Source: Mesostigma viride
Lineage: Eukaryota > Streptophyta > Mesostigmatophyceae > Mesostigmatales > Mesostigmataceae
Assembly: GCA_009746045.1 (NCBI GenBank)
Contig: RPFO01000076.1
Location: 666,614 to 730,613 of the forward strand
Direction of reading: 5' to 3'
DNA length: 64,000 nucleotides
Shown: positions 23,232-36,300 of the stretch, piece by piece
How positions within the stretch are numbered: position 1 is the stretch's first letter
Layout of the letters: each line of letters opens with the position of its first letter
Position numbers and translations under genes: made by a program
The notes under the pieces: model-generated
Told to the model about the DNA's origin: nothing
What the model saw: the letters and a program-made list of their open reading frames with translations, nothing else
Databases searched by the model: none

Positions 23232-24405
23232 ATATAAAGATGTTTGGAGCTAGGCGGAGACTGCGGCGTCAGCAGCCACGACAGACAGGGCGGTGGTCGG
23301 ACTTCAGCACGATGCGGCCAGCCAGCCGAAAGCCCGTAAGTAAGGACGCTTGTCTATGAAATATTGCACGAATCCAAATAGTTGACGTCTGGGAGTAGAT
23401 GAAAAAACCCTTTCATCACCGGTCGTCCGCGGAGCTGCTAAAGATGTGGTTGCATCTTCAACTCTCTTACTTGATAACAGTGGTTGTGTCTCCGGGTTAC
23501 TCATCACTCCATGGGTCGCGCATGCCGGACTGGGGAGACGTTAAAAACTTGTGAGCTCAAGGCAGCTCTCAGAGCAAGACTGTCACATAAGGATGAGTCA
23601 CACTCTAAAAACTGTCCGAGCACACAGCAATACGTACCCTCTCTGGGTCGGGCATGAATTCCATTGTTAACCGTGAACTAATACTATCAAGATCACCAAC
23701 ACCTAGGTAGGAACCTCCGATACCAATGTAACGACTAAAAATGTTGTGTTTGCAACAGCCTCAGTATCAACATTGGTGTGAAAAGATCTTTATACCTGGG
23801 TTGGAGCCTTGACAGATAACTTCACGTCCAGAGAAGCAATGAAGATGAAGCTTCAACAGTTAAGGGATTGAGTCCCCACCCTTGTTAGACACAACAGACA
23901 AGTTATATCCAAGTCGACTATCTGTTGAAGTTATAGTTGACTTTTGGGCAAGGGTTGTTTGCTTGATGAAACAAGGAAATCCTTGAATTACACCATAGAT
24001 TTGGTTCTCACGTACGCTCTCCTCCACGACCTCCACAAACAGGATAAAAGTCATCGTGCATGCAGAGTCGGCTCAATCCTAACCCGAAAGGACCAATCAA
24101 ATGTGAGGATCACTCAAGGTAAGATCCTGTCCTCAAAATTCACAAACAACACAAGGCCAGCACTACAGAATCTCCGTGACCTGGAACCAGATCCACCAGG
24201 TACAAAAGTCTTAAAGAGAATCTATGACTGGCTGAACTAGACCATTCAAAGTACCCCACGTGGATCAGGCCACGACCAATGAGGGTAGAACAATAATTCG
24301 ACAAATCTCAGCAGGCCCAATATCAATCATGCGTCGAAGCCTCCAAACTTTCCAAATAATTGTCCCCAAGAACTCATAATAAGATCAACAGTAGGAAAAC
24401 TTTGG
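23232..24405. other. Unassigned AT-richer stretch
   Basis: No gene supported. A plus frame ending at 24240 is open for ~98 codons but begins only at TTG and has no recognisable domain. TATATAAAG at 23231-23240 looks like a TATA word but has no gene behind it. Confidence 0.3.
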
Positions 24406-27186
24406 ATGCAACATTTGGTTGTTACACGCGAGTGCTCTGATCTCCCTCCGCTGGACCAGGCCCCGCCTGTGCAACGCAACAACTTCCAAGCGGCCTCCCC
24501 GCAAATGGCCTCGAGGCCACCACCGGCGCGAAATATGCGCACAGCTCCCAGTGCGGGTGAGCGTGCCCGACGCTTGCAACAAGCGCGCCAACAGCCCCGG
24601 CTGTACCAACAACCCAAGGCGCCCCCAAGCGCCTACCAGCAAGCTGGGCATGCCCTCAACCAACTGGATGCCGCAGACACGGCCGAGCCTGATGATGGCT
24701 GTTCCGCGGCCGCATCCGGCCACCTGCGAGGCACACTGGTGGACGAGGGGCCTGCAGGAGAGGCGTTGGACTGAGAGGCCGTGAGGGCACTCCGGGCGAC
24801 ACCTTACCCGGCCATGAACAAGTCGCCCAAGTTTTGTTACCATGTAATGTGGTGACAGAGACCCAGGAATGGCAAGCGGAGCCTAGCGAAGGCCCGCGGC
24901 AACTACTCCTCTTCACTGGAAGCCTACCAGACCCCCAGGGCTCTGGGCGTTGTTTGGAGGGCATCAAGGTCCTCATTGACAGTGGTGCGGCTACCACCTT
25001 CGTCAGTGAGGCCATAGTGCAGCGCCTGGGAGTAAACCCGACTCCCCATACCATTGCATGCTCGACGCGTGCGATACTCGGATGGCTACACTCAACCATC
25101 CCCGGGCTATGTGGACTTGGCCCCTATCGTACAAGGCACCAGCGTGCCCATTCGCGCCACGGTCATTCCCTTACAAGCGTCTGATATCATCCTAGGGATT
25201 GACTGGCTGCACATATCCAAGGTGACCGTCTCTTTTGGTACCATGTTTACCCACTTCCCAGATGGGTCATTCTGGTTACCTGAGCGGCAGTATGCGGCCA
25301 ACGGCATGACCATCACCGATGACACGCCTGCCCTCAAGAGTGACCGTCGTCGCCTTGCGGACATTCTCATGTCCAAAAGGGAGTTCAAGCGGATGATGAG
25401 AGCCCGGCAGCCTCCTCCCGTTTACTCCATTCGTCTGGACGCCCTTGCCCTGGCACGCGCGCGGGCCCAGCGCCCAGCATGCACAGGCTGGAGTTTCGTT
25501 AAACTCGCTTGGCATGGACTTGTCGGAAGACCAGGTGAAACGACTCAACGCAGTGCTCGATCTGAATATTTAGCCGTGTTTGAGGAGAAAACACCTACGT
25601 TTCCCCCGGCCAGACCGGTGCTCCACCGCATTCATTTGCAGGAGGGGCACCCACCTACCACCTCACCCATTTTTCGCATGGGGCCCGTGGAGTTGGCAGA
25701 GCTCAAGAAGATCTTGGTCGGCTTGTTGGAGGCCGGCTTGATTGAGCCCAGCAATAGCCCTTACAGCGCGGGCGTGTTGCTGGTGCCCAAACCCAATGGG
25801 AAGTGGCGTCTGGTTACGGATTCTCGCAAACTCAATGCGATCACCGTGAAGTCCAAGTATCCCCTCCCCCGCATCGGTGATATATTTAATAAGGTGGAGG
25901 GCGCAAAGTACTTTACGGTGCTCGATTGTGCAGACGGTTTTTGGCAACTTCGGATCCCCCCCGAAGATTGCCATAAAACAGCCTTTGCCACGCCTTTTGG
26001 CGATTACCAATTCCGCGTGGCGGCCATGGGCTTGTGTAACAGCCCTGCCTCTTTTCAGATGCTCATGAACCACCTCTTTAGGTCGGTGATGGGCACTACA
26101 GTGTAGTCGGCTGCCCCAGGTCTCGGCAGACCTGCGCGACCCGACTATCCCGTGGGACCCGGGGACGCAGCCCAGTACAAACGCACCTGCGTGGCCATCT
26201 ACTTGGATGACATCCTCATTTTCTCTCGCACGTTCGAGGAGCACTTGGAGGATGTTGCCGTGGTTCTGCAGATCATGGCGGATAATAAACTGTCCGGCCG
26301 CCGCAGAAAGGTAGAATTAGGCCGCAGCGTCCCCTTTCTAGGCCACATTCTCTCGGACAAGGGCGTGTCCACGGACCCCGATAAGGTCGCCGCCGTCCAA
26401 CAGTGGCCTGTTCCCGCGAATGTTCGCGCCTTGCGCAGCTTCTTGGGCTTGGTATCGTATTATCGCCGCTTCATCCCGCATTTCGCGACCATCGCGGCCC
26501 CGCTTACTCACCTCCTCAAGAAGGACGTACCGTGCGAATGGTCAGGCCTGTGTCAACAGGCCTTTGACCTGCTGAAGGCCAGGCTCGCCACTGCGCCTGT
26601 CCTCATCCTTCCGGATCCCACCAAGCCATTCGTGGTCAATAGCGATTCTAGCAAGGTTGCTATTGGCGGTGTGCTGCTCCAAGACCATGGTCTCGGTCTC
26701 CAACCGGTCGAGTATATCTCCCGGACGATGATCCCGGCCGAAAGAAATTACCCGGTCCATCAGCAAGAGTTGTTGGCCGTGGTGTACTGTTGCCATACTT
26801 GGCGGCACCATCTTCTGGGTGCTCAGTTCAACGTGGCCATGGCCGAACCCGACCCTGCGGACCCGTACCGCTTGATCATCCAGACCGACCATCGGCCCCT
26901 CACGCACTTGTTGACGCAGCCCACGCTTACGCCACGCCAAGCCCGTTGGCTTGAATATTTGGCACAGTTCGGTCCGTTCAAGATCGAATATGTCAAGGGC
27001 CTTGACTACACGGTCCCTGACGCCCTGTCGCGTCGCCCCGACTATTGGTTTTATGAGGATCTTGACGTTTTGGCCACGACGTTGATCCCCTCCCATGGTC
27101 CCGTCGCCCCCTTTGGCGACCGCTTGAGCGACCCGATGAGCCCCTTCCTCTTGAATCTGTGGCGCCACAACCGCGGAGGTTGACAC
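24406..27186 (+). mobile_element. Ty3/gypsy LTR retroelement remnant, broken
   Basis: Plus-strand gypsy-type element with parts in gypsy order: gag tail (about 24406-24774), protease (about 24834-25200, VLIDSGAATTFVSEAIV), RT (about 25660-26420) and RNase H (about 26560-27050). No integrase or LTR was recognised. About two or three breaks; older than the Copia-type copies C and D. It is the only gypsy element in the window. Confidence 0.85.
24834..27186 (+). pseudogene. pol: gypsy pol: protease, reverse transcriptase, RNase H
   Basis: Protease has the DSGA active-site block. RT shows the gypsy signature series: LLEAGLIEPSNSPYSAGVLL, VPKPNGKWRLVTDSRKLN, TVLDCADGFWQL, and the catalytic box AIYLDDILIFS. 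The connection is typical (FLGHILSDKGVSTDPDKV, then LRSFLGLVSYYRRFI). RNase H has VNSDSSKVAIGGVLLQ, AERNYPVHQQELLAVV, IQTDHRPLTHLL and YVKGLDYTVPDALSRRPD. RT copies the element RNA and RNase H removes it. The reading is broken; family assignment is firm. Confidence 0.88.
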
Positions 27187-27872
27187 TGTTGACCATTCCG
27201 TGCGCCTCGCCGGCAGCACCCCTGCACGTGAGGGCACGTACGTGCGCAGCCGCAGGGGGGGGAAGGACTTCGGCCCCGTACAGCCATGTGGTGCCGGCGA
27301 CAGGAGTTTACCCTCCAATGCAGCCCGTTGGAGAGGCATTCACGTTGGCAAATACTGCAACAACGGTCGTCATCAGCTCGGACCTAGAGCGCCTCATCTC
27401 GCGCTTCACGGTCACTGAGGACAAGGCAAATGAAGCCATTATTCTGGTCATCCAAGGGTGTGCAGGCCAGCGCGCGGTAAAATGGTGACTGTGCATTAAT
27501 ATTAAAAATTTAAATTACCACACGCAGACGCTACGCGTTGATCAGGCGTCGCGTGACCGCCATGCGACCATTAATAGTTGTCGCGTATATTACATCCTCA
27601 ATGATGTGGAGGCGGAGATGGAATGAGTATCTATATAATGTAACCTTGAGTGACAGGGTTGCTGGCGCCACGGCCCGAATCACTGTTATTACATTGTACT
27701 GAATTGGGTCACATGCATACCCCCACCGACTTGGGGTTGGTATCCTTTATATATCCTGCCATGGACTGGAATCGTTGTCTCCTTGAATACATGTATGACT
27801 CACATGGGTCAGGGGGCCTGCCAATATTCACCACCATATTAATCCCTAAAAGGTGCTTACATTGTCCTAGGT
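27187..27872. other. Unassigned stretch
   Basis: Nothing supported. AT-rich patch at about 27495-27520; otherwise short frames only. Confidence 0.3.
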
Positions 27873-28450
27873 CGCATTCATGCATGCATTCGCGTATCCA
27901 TGCATGCAATCACTTCCATCCCTGCAAGCATTCACGCATCCATGCATGCAAACACCATCCATCCACGCAAGCATTCACGTATCCATGCATGCAAACACAA
28001 TCCACCCAGGCAAGCATTCACACATTCATGCATGCAAACACCATCCATCCATGCAAGCATTCACGTATCCATGCATGCAAACACCACCCATCCGTGCAAG
28101 CATTCTCGCATCCATGCATGCAAACACCATCCACCCAGGCAAGCATTCACGTATCCATGCATGCAAACACCACCCATCCGTGCAAGCATTCACGTATCCA
28201 TGCATGCAAACACAATCCACCCCAAGCATTCACACATTCATGCATGCATACACCATCCACCCAGGCAAGCATTCACACATTCATGCATGCAAACACCACC
28301 CATCCCTGCAAGCATTCACACATTCATGCATGCAAACACCACCCATCCATGCAAGCATTCACGTATCCATGCATGCAAACACCATCCATCCCTGCAAGCA
28401 TTCACGTATCCACGCATGCAAACACCATCCATCCCTGCAAGCATTAATGC
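27873..28450. repeat. 43-bp minisatellite
   Basis: About 13 tandem units of ~43 bp, each with TGCATGCAAACACCATCCA, then a CAAGCATTCACGTATCCA-like half. One unit is a few bases shorter near 28215. Degenerate units continue to ~28600. The array is open in several plus frames (SMHANT, HASTH-type peptides), but this is a by-product of the unit having no stop in those frames. Confidence 0.85.
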
Positions 28451-28716
28451 AATATTGATTCATACAATTAGCACCCATCCTGCGAGCATCCATGCAATTA
28501 CTACCCATCCTGCGAACATTCACGTGCAATCCATGCATGCAGACACCGCCATCCATTCGATGCAAGCATTCACGTTTCCATGCAGCCACCCATCCTCGGC
28601 CCGCAGCATCATGGTGAACACAGCGTTTCCCTTGCCCGGCCTGCGGCCGGACTGTAACACTGGACTGTCTCACCGCTTCAACAAAGACGGTTCAGGGCGA
28701 TATATGTAGTAGTCGC

Positions 28717-28920
28717 AGTTAGGTTAATATTGTGCGGAAACCTTTTGCCACTTGGGCTTCTCAGGTTCCGCACAATATTACCGGCGATAACCACTCGCCG
28801 GACACTCAAGTTCACGTCGACGTGAACTTGAGTGTCCGGCGAGTGGTTATCGCCGGTAATATTGTGCGGAACCTGAGAAGCCCAAGTGGCAAAAGGTTTC
28901 CGCACAATATAAACCTAACT
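28717..28920. mobile_element. Palindromic mini-insertion P2 (204 bp, one mismatch)
   Basis: Two 102-bp arms meet at ACGTC|GACGT and are reverse complements except for one base near the ends. The ends are AGTTAGG...CCTAACT, flanked by GTCGC at 28712-28716 and 28921-28925, a 5-bp target duplication. The ends equal those of the element C LTR (AGTTAG...CTAACT). Each arm contains inner hairpins (AATATTGTGCGGA / TCCGCACAATATT, and CCGGCGA / TCGCCGG), so the single strand could fold into a cloverleaf-like shape. No coding capacity. Confidence 0.85.
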
Positions 28921-28925
28921 GTCGC

Positions 28926-30867
28926 CTCAAAGTTGCACTCGCACGGCCAGCAAATGCTGGGCCGCTGCCATCCCCACTTCACAAACACACCCTCTTTCAG
29001 AATCTGTCAAGTATTGTTGCCTAATGCATCCCCGTTTGAAAGAGCGACATAACAAAACCACACTGCGAATGAAACAACGCAGTTTCTTTAACATGCCACG
29101 GCGCCACGGCGCCGACTATACCTCAAGACCATAGCTGTGTAATGACGGCGGGACAATGACGGGGTAATGACGCGCAATGATGAGACGATGACGCGCGTGA
29201 TGAGTAAGGAACTGCATGTTTGATAACGAAAGGTTAGTGGTTGTCGACTAATTATAGGTCGTTGATTATTCAATGAAGGGGCGGCACACTGTTGTTTTTG
29301 TTCATTATTGCACTGACTTCCGCGCGATGAATCCCACTGAACTGAACTGGACACCGCGCGGCAAATCAATCGTCAACGGCGTTAACTATTGCAAGTACAT
29401 ATCGGAAAATACACGCCAATTGGCGACAATTTATTCCTTCCGGCGCAGGTGTACGGCGTACTTTTGGTATACTTACCAGGTTTGTTGCGATTCTGTTGCA
29501 TTGCGGAACTCTAGAATTGGTGGGTTTCCAGTTGCGGAACTAGGTGTTGCGATACTCGAGCACGCTCCCATTTCTCATCCAAACATCACTTTTGGAAAGT
29601 GAAGGTGCCATGGTGTGCCCATACCTGAAGTGGATGATAATTTTTTTTTTTTGAGTTGCGATTCTTGTTGCGATACTGCGGGTGACCCCTGTAGTTTTAT
29701 GGTGCCATCAGATGGCACGGTGGCACGGTGGCACGGTGGCGGCGGTGGCACGGTGTCACAACATGCTGAGACACTAGCGAGGTCCTAACTTTGGACCTAA
29801 GGGAGGTACAATTATTAAATAACAAAGTTCAAAAAAAAGTCGATTTGTACTAGTGGTGTAGTACAATTCCAGTTGTGCTTATAAGGGCTACGCTTGTCCT
29901 GCCTAGTGCCGTTCCCCACGGCAGGCCTCTGTGCCATGCAGTTAGGGGAAGGCTAACACCCGGCATGGTGCTGGTGAACCCTACACCGTTTAGGGTGGAC
30001 TCGCGGACATTAACATATTTGCGCTGGGAGCCTTGGGTGGCTAGCTACTTGATTGTGTTGGGCTATAGATAGCTGGGTGCGATAGGTTTTTTATTCCTAC
30101 CGACCTACCTCAGACTGTTTATGATCCAGTTTTTATGCTCTCCTGGCGTAGGGAGAGGACTCCCTACCTTTTATGGGGGGGGAGGTGTTGCCGGCGGCGC
30201 GTAACAAACTGTGTTATTACGGCCGTAAATTGAGGCCTTACGTCATTGGTGGCCTCAGCTATTCCAAAACAGTCCGTGGTTACGACTGTTGTCTTTCCTA
30301 CGTTTACGTGTGGTTAGGACCCTTTTGACCGGTTGTTAGTTGGTCCAGTGACGTGTCAATTGTTCAGTACTGTGGGCCGGTGCAGTCGCGCCGCGCTGCG
30401 TACTTGTGGCCTGGACCGTTGGCGCTCTGTGTGTTCTGGACCAGCGCCGCCCTACGTGGCACTTGAATGTTGTCCTGCGTAGATCTAACCTGTCTGTGAT
30501 CGTACGGGCGAGGGCCATGTTTGGCCCGAGCACGCACGAGGCTGTCGGCCAATTTAGGTGTTACAATTTCCTTGTGTTGACTTTTCGACCTTTGATATGG
30601 CTTGTTACAGCTAGTCAAACCAATGTGGATGTACGTTGTTGCCAGTTGATGTCTATGCAAGTAAACGTGTTAATGGCTCAGTATGGAAACACTTATCGGA
30701 AAGCATTAGAGTCGGGAGTTCAACGATCTTTCAGAAAGCAAAACAGGGTTTCTTCTTCTACCAGGTTAGTTAGTTTAGGACAGGTCAGACCTGTCCTGGG
30801 GTCGAGGTGGAGGAGGAGAACCAGGTCGTAACAACCAGGAGGCTGCCCGGGTGTGAGCCCGTCACGT
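28926..30867. other. Unassigned intergenic DNA
   Basis: No gene supported over ~1.9 kb. It holds GC-rich ATGACGCGC words (about 29140-29200), a T run (29640-29653), a short tandem GGTGGCAC array (about 29718-29755), and the 3' neighbourhood of the minus-strand LINE near its right end. Confidence 0.3.
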
Positions 30868-31705
30868 CTACATAGTGTAGCACATGTCCATGCCGAGTCT
30901 ATCACGAAAAGTCCACGGGTGGCGGCCCTGCCGCGCGCGGCCTGGGGCACGCCAGGTGAGGATCGCATCTCGCCCAGGCTGGGCGGGCTTGGTGCCAGCT
31001 AGTAGTCTATCTGATGTGTCTACCTGATCTGTGCGGGCCAGGTGCCCGGCTAGGCCCAGGCGCCTGTGCCTCAAATAGTGTGGGAAACATAGGGCAAATC
31101 AGCGTACAAATCTTCATTACTAATGTGCAAACCAAACTAGGGGATGTTAAGGGCCTTGCGCAGCATCTTGGTGACGTTGCCGTCGAGTCGTTGCTCCAGC
31201 TCGATCCTGCGTCAGTGTCCAGGTCTCGGCGCCGTAGGTCAGGATCGTCAGAATGACGACCTTGAAGAGGTCACGCTTGAGGATCCGAGGTAGGGCGGGG
31301 TTGCTCCACCAGCGGCGGCGGTCATGGAGGTGCGCCCACGCCATGCCGATCCGTGTCGTCAGGTCGTCCTCGCAGTCGGGAAGCCAACTGCCGAGCAGCT
31401 TGAAGCGGCCTGAAGTAGGGTACCCTGTAGTTGACCTGGGTGTCATCTAAGAGGCAGAGTGTGGGTGGGGGCCCTGCCATGCCGAGGGCCAGGGCCTCCG
31501 TTTTGGGGCTGATTTCTAGACGGTTCGACCGCCCTAGCCTCGAGCGCCAGGCCGCAGTCTGAGCCAAAGTTGGGCAGACGCCGGCTTCTCGATAAGCGTG
31601 ATGTTGTCGGCATAAATGAGGTCAGCTTGTAAGTTCTGCTTGTTAGTCGGGCCCCCTTCCCCAAGCTCGTTCGTGATCGCTAGGCCAGGGGCACGGCCAG
31701 CAATG
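30868..31705 (-). mobile_element. LINE copy 1, 3' part (RT end and C-terminal domain)
   Basis: Minus-strand reading gives the end of a non-LTR ORF2. It contains an RT catalytic box (IYADNITLIE, with N for the second D). Next comes LGSWLPDCEDDLTTRIGMAW, then ILTILTYGAETWTLTQ, then LRHRRLGLAGHLARTD and RDAILTWRAPGRARQGR. The YGAETWTLT and RLGLAGHLAR blocks are typical of APE-type LINEs such as the RTE group. Several frame changes show it is dead. The stop is at 30868-30870. It continues on the other side of element C at 40186. Confidence 0.75.
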
Positions 31706-32348
31706 AGTTAGAAAGAGCTCCCAACGTATGTGAGCTCTTGGTCTTTCACAGCGCGTCTTAGCCAATGTTGCAAGGCAGCAACCTTAAATCTGTTCACCAG
31801 GCCACGACCACAATGGGCACTTCCACGACCAAGGTGGCACCCACGGTTCGTGCTTTCCGAGATAGCTGGTCATCCCCCATGACCAAGCTATATCCTTTGC
31901 GTTGTTCCTCGTTCCCATCGGCATGACGAGGCACGTGCAGGCGTGCAGGCAAATCCTCAACGTCCACTGGCATCAGTGCAGAGCCAGGACGAACTGGATT
32001 TACCTAGACTCTGCAACCTAGGAAGTACAGGACCTGTCACAAGCCTGCAAGGCCTAGTATCCTTGCAGACCTGTGCCAGCTCCAGTATTCCACCAGTCAC
32101 AGGCTGCTGCTCCTCTGATCTACGTGGACCACAGTCACGTGATAACAGGCTAAGCCTGTGCAGGCACGGCCTGCCACGTGTCCTGTCCACTATACCAGAG
32201 GACTGCACCCTAGTCGGCCACGGATGGCTAGGACTTCGGGACTTGATATCTTTCTCGTCCCTTGTCTGTTTCAGGCGGTCAGCACGGCGTTGGAAAGGTC
32301 TTTCCAAACTGTATCCACTTAGCATATTGGTTGCCCAAAATGCTAACT
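31706..32348 (-). repeat. 3' LTR of element C
   Basis: 643 bp, AGTTAGAAAG...ATGCTAACT, nearly identical to 39542-40185. The CAATG duplication lies directly outside. A purine-rich strand (AAAAGAAGAAAGGGTTGG on the minus strand) abuts it, as expected for plus-strand DNA priming. Confidence 0.93.
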
Positions 32349-33355
32349 CCAACCCTTTCTTCTTTTGGAGCTGGACCAGCTTGAAACAAGCCTAACCTTG
32401 CTTGTGCCCACTCAGCCACAGACCGCTTGGTCCCTTGGGGTTGATCAGACCTGATAGGGCCCAGGGTCCTGCCTCCTTTTGGGTAACAACATATACGCCC
32501 TTGGACCAGGCTAGGTGTACTGGCCAGTGAATCAGAGGTCACCCCAGGTTATCCCCTGACCCCTTGGTCAGCTCCCAACCTTTCCTTGGGAACTTGGTGT
32601 TAGATTAAAGTCAAGGCACATTACCTAGTCCAATGGCTGGGATTAAAGGATGCCAAGAACGTATTATTGTGAGTTCCTGATCTTTCACAGTTATCACAGG
32701 CGCCCGTTCTTATGGCGCCCGCCTTGGCCAGCCTTTCCCTTTTATGCTCAAAGAGACTCAGGTAGCACCTATGCAAATACTGCCTTATTGGGGAGCCCAT
32801 GTCTTCACTGGGTGTTAAGCCCAGGAATCACTCATGCCAGGCTGTGGCTCTGCTGGGGAATTGAACCCCACCCCAACCTCCAGGTTTATAGGTGACCTGG
32901 AACTTACACAAGAGAAACATTACAACCATGAAACAACATGAGAGAATGACATGATTATGTTTTATTCAAGCATTATATAACCCAGAATGTGGCTCCCTGG
33001 CAACCATGTTCCACATGGTCACACAACCAGGTTCTTTATTAGCAACAGGTTGGAAACAAGCACTAGAAAACATATATACAGCAACCTGTAAGAACCAGCA
33101 TTCGGGTTGCCCTTGCATGGCCTAACTGTTTGAGGCCAAAGGCGTCGACTTAAGTCCTGGCGACTCTTCTGAACCCCATGGGGAGGGCCAGGCATGATTC
33201 TCAGCTGGTAGGAGTGACATTCCACACCAACTCCTGTCCAGGAGGGTGTACCTAACCCTGAAGGACCGGCTGTCAACCAGTAAGCACCAGTCACCACTTG
33301 GTACTTTGGTCAAGCAGCCCACTGGGGACACCCAAGCTGAAGCAAGGCCTGGTCT

Positions 33356-36300
33356 CTATGGCCGCCCGTGTAAGGGGTCCATGAGCCCACGGAGCAGGGG
33401 GTACTGCCTCTCCGCCTTCTCCTCCAGCTTGGTGAGGGCATCTGCAGGGTTGTCCACACCAGGCACATGTTCAATGTGAGCTAGGTAGGACATCTCCTTG
33501 AGCAACAAGTAGTCAAGGTCCCTGCTCCTGGCCAGCTGCCTGTGCACAAATTGCACCATGCCCATGCTATCAGTCCTCACCAGTGTGTGCAGCTGCAACC
33601 TACAGGAAGCCACTTGACATAGCTGGTAGAAGAGCTCCCTCAAGTAAAGAGCAGTATGCAGCCCTTCACAGATTGCCCTGCACTCAGCAATATCACTGCT
33701 GGGTGTAACCCTGTTCTGCAACCGACTGTACCAGGTAACAAGTGAGGTGTGATCTTGCTCCAGGGTAACTAATGCTGCTGCCCTGCCCCTGACCTCTGTG
33801 ACCTTCCTATTATCCATAGAACTGTCCACATAGAGAACCATGTCAAGGGGCTTGTACAAATCCACAGGACCCAGTATGAGAGGGGGAGACATCATGACAG
33901 CCTGCACCACACTCTCAGCACCCACCTCAACCAGCTGGGAATCAGTAAGTCGACTCAAACCAGCAAGTCAGGGGCACATATACTTGCAAGCCATGCCAGC
34001 ATGCCCCTGATGGTAGCACACCTAGCCTGCGTGATGGGCTCCTGCAATGCATCTACAATCTGCTGTGGGTAGTCCTTACCACCCTCCATCCTGATGAACC
34101 ACGAGCCCTTGGCTTGGAACAACGTAGCCTGCATGCCACAGAAGACCATAGGCTCATTCTCCACCATGTGCTGTATCTTACCCAGCTCAAACCGCTTCTG
34201 GATCTTAGCCAAGACAGCCTCAACCCAGTCTGGTGGACCTATGAGATGCAGGTCATCACCATGCAGTGAGGCAAAGACAGGAAGGCCATTGTGGGACCCT
34301 TGGAACAAACAGGGATCCACTGGAGACACAGAAAACCCACAAGTATTCTTCAAGAATTTCTCTAGGCTCTTTCTCCAGATAATGGGACTGGACCTGAGAC
34401 CTTCCAACCCTTTCAGAATTCTCAGGTACCTGGCCTTTATCTCTGCTCTCCATACAGCAGGTACAGTCACAAAGAAAGGAGGGATATCTCTCCAAGTCTG
34501 CCTAGCCTGATCTTGGTCACCCTTGAGAAAAGCCCTCTTGAAATCAATCAGCACAGAGCTATAGGGCACACCCTTAACCAGAAAAGACAGAAATATACAC
34601 AGCAGAATCCTCCACGTGTCATGCAGCATCCCTGGAGTATAGAGCTCCTCATCTAACAACTGGCCAGTGCCATGATACTCGGTTACAACTGGTCTGACAT
34701 GTGGCACCTGGACACCATCTACCTCCTTGAGCTTGAGGACAAACATCAATCTGAGCAGCTGGTGAACTTCTGGCAGCTCATCCACAGGTTCTGCACAGTT
34801 GGAAACTATCCACTCATGCCCAGAAGCAACAAAGCCAAGAGTCCATGCCTTAGCCATCTTGGGGCTCTGCATCATCTCGACTAGCTGGCGCCAGGGAATA
34901 GGACTGTGAGCAGCTATCTGGTACCTGTTTACCCCTAACTGCCGTGGATCAAAGGTGGTTGGGATTATCAACAGGTCCTCAGCTATGGGCTCCTGACCTT
35001 GAGGACCCTCAGCTGGCTGACTCCTAACAGCCTTACCGCCACTGCAAGACCCTGGGAATAGTGATATCTTTCAAGGGGGAGGCTGCCCCTGCCTTCTAGT
35101 GCCAACTCATCAGAGGTCAAAGTAACCCCTGGCATGCACAAGAAGTTCTGACCCAGAATGGCAGGCCCCTGATAGCCCTCTACCACACAGAACGTGGTGG
35201 GCACCCCTAAGATAGGCACACTCACTTCCCCAAGGATCTTCATGGACACCTTTCCTGAGAAATCAGACACAGCAAGGCAACTGGGATGGGACATCTGTAA
35301 GCCTACAGCATCCTCTTCCCTGATGACAGACACCTGTGAGTTGGTATCTACCTCCATTGTAGCTGCCCAGCACGACCCCCACCCCGTGAGCTTGGATACC
35401 TTGGGATCATGTTTGCTGCGCATGAGTGCTCGGATGACGTCCGCCATGAGAGGCCCCCGGGCCTTAGGTGGCTGCCCCGTCCCCTCTGGCCTTGTGACAG
35501 TTGCTTCAGCAGCCTCCTCCTGCTCGTCATCTTCCAGCAGGGACAGACCATCATCCACCACCAGAGGATTGTTAGCTGCTGCTGCCTGGCTCTGGCCTGG
35601 CTCCTCAACCCAGCTGGGAGGGCCTGGCCCGTCTGCAGGCCAGATTGCATGTGGCCTTCTTCCTTGACATGAGCCCAGGACAACCTGTACACGTGCCTTG
35701 GATCCTTTTCCAAAGCCACCAGGCAAGATCTGTTAGCTTCCTCCACACGAGTGACAACCCCATCCTGCCACTTCCCCCGCTTGCCTGGAATAGATGGTTC
35801 CTTCCACATCCTGACCTTCAGCCCCACCTGAGGCCTCAGCACATTCCAGTTCTTGTCCTTACGTCTCAGCTGGGCAAATAACCTATCTGCCTTCCTAAGA
35901 CTGGCCTGCACCACGTTCTCAGGCAACAAGCTATACTGCAGGGCCAGGGGAGAGACAGCCACACCATCAAAGTAATAGTTAACCCTGTGGTTCAGCTGCT
36001 CTTCTATCCCCTTACACCAGGCTGCCCTCTCTAAGGCAGATGCCACAAGTGGCACTGACTCTGCTGCTAGCACCACTGTCTTCACTTCACGTATGGATCT
36101 CTCTACAGCCCCTTGCTGCCCATGACTCTCCCTGGGGACTACTACCAGCTTACAAGGCAGCTGGTCCTGATGCTTGAGCAAACAGTCAAACTGCAAGTCT
36201 GCCTGCACACTCTTGCACACCCCAAAGCCTGGGATCAGGGCCTTCATACCCAACAACAAGTGGTGCTCCTGCATACCAGGCAGAACGTCTATCAGCCTGT

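Noticed and set aside
23944-24240. 98-codon plus frame
   Set aside because: No ATG start and no recognisable motif; AT-richer noncoding DNA is as likely.
27187-27490. Integrase or chromodomain of the gypsy remnant
   Set aside because: No zinc site or catalytic blocks could be read in any frame.
27873-28450. CRISPR-like array
   Set aside because: Units are 43-bp contiguous minisatellite copies without unique spacers, in a eukaryotic retroelement context.
29875-30831. Several 60-140-codon frames
   Set aside because: Overlapping in both strands with no motif, no start context and no repeat relation.
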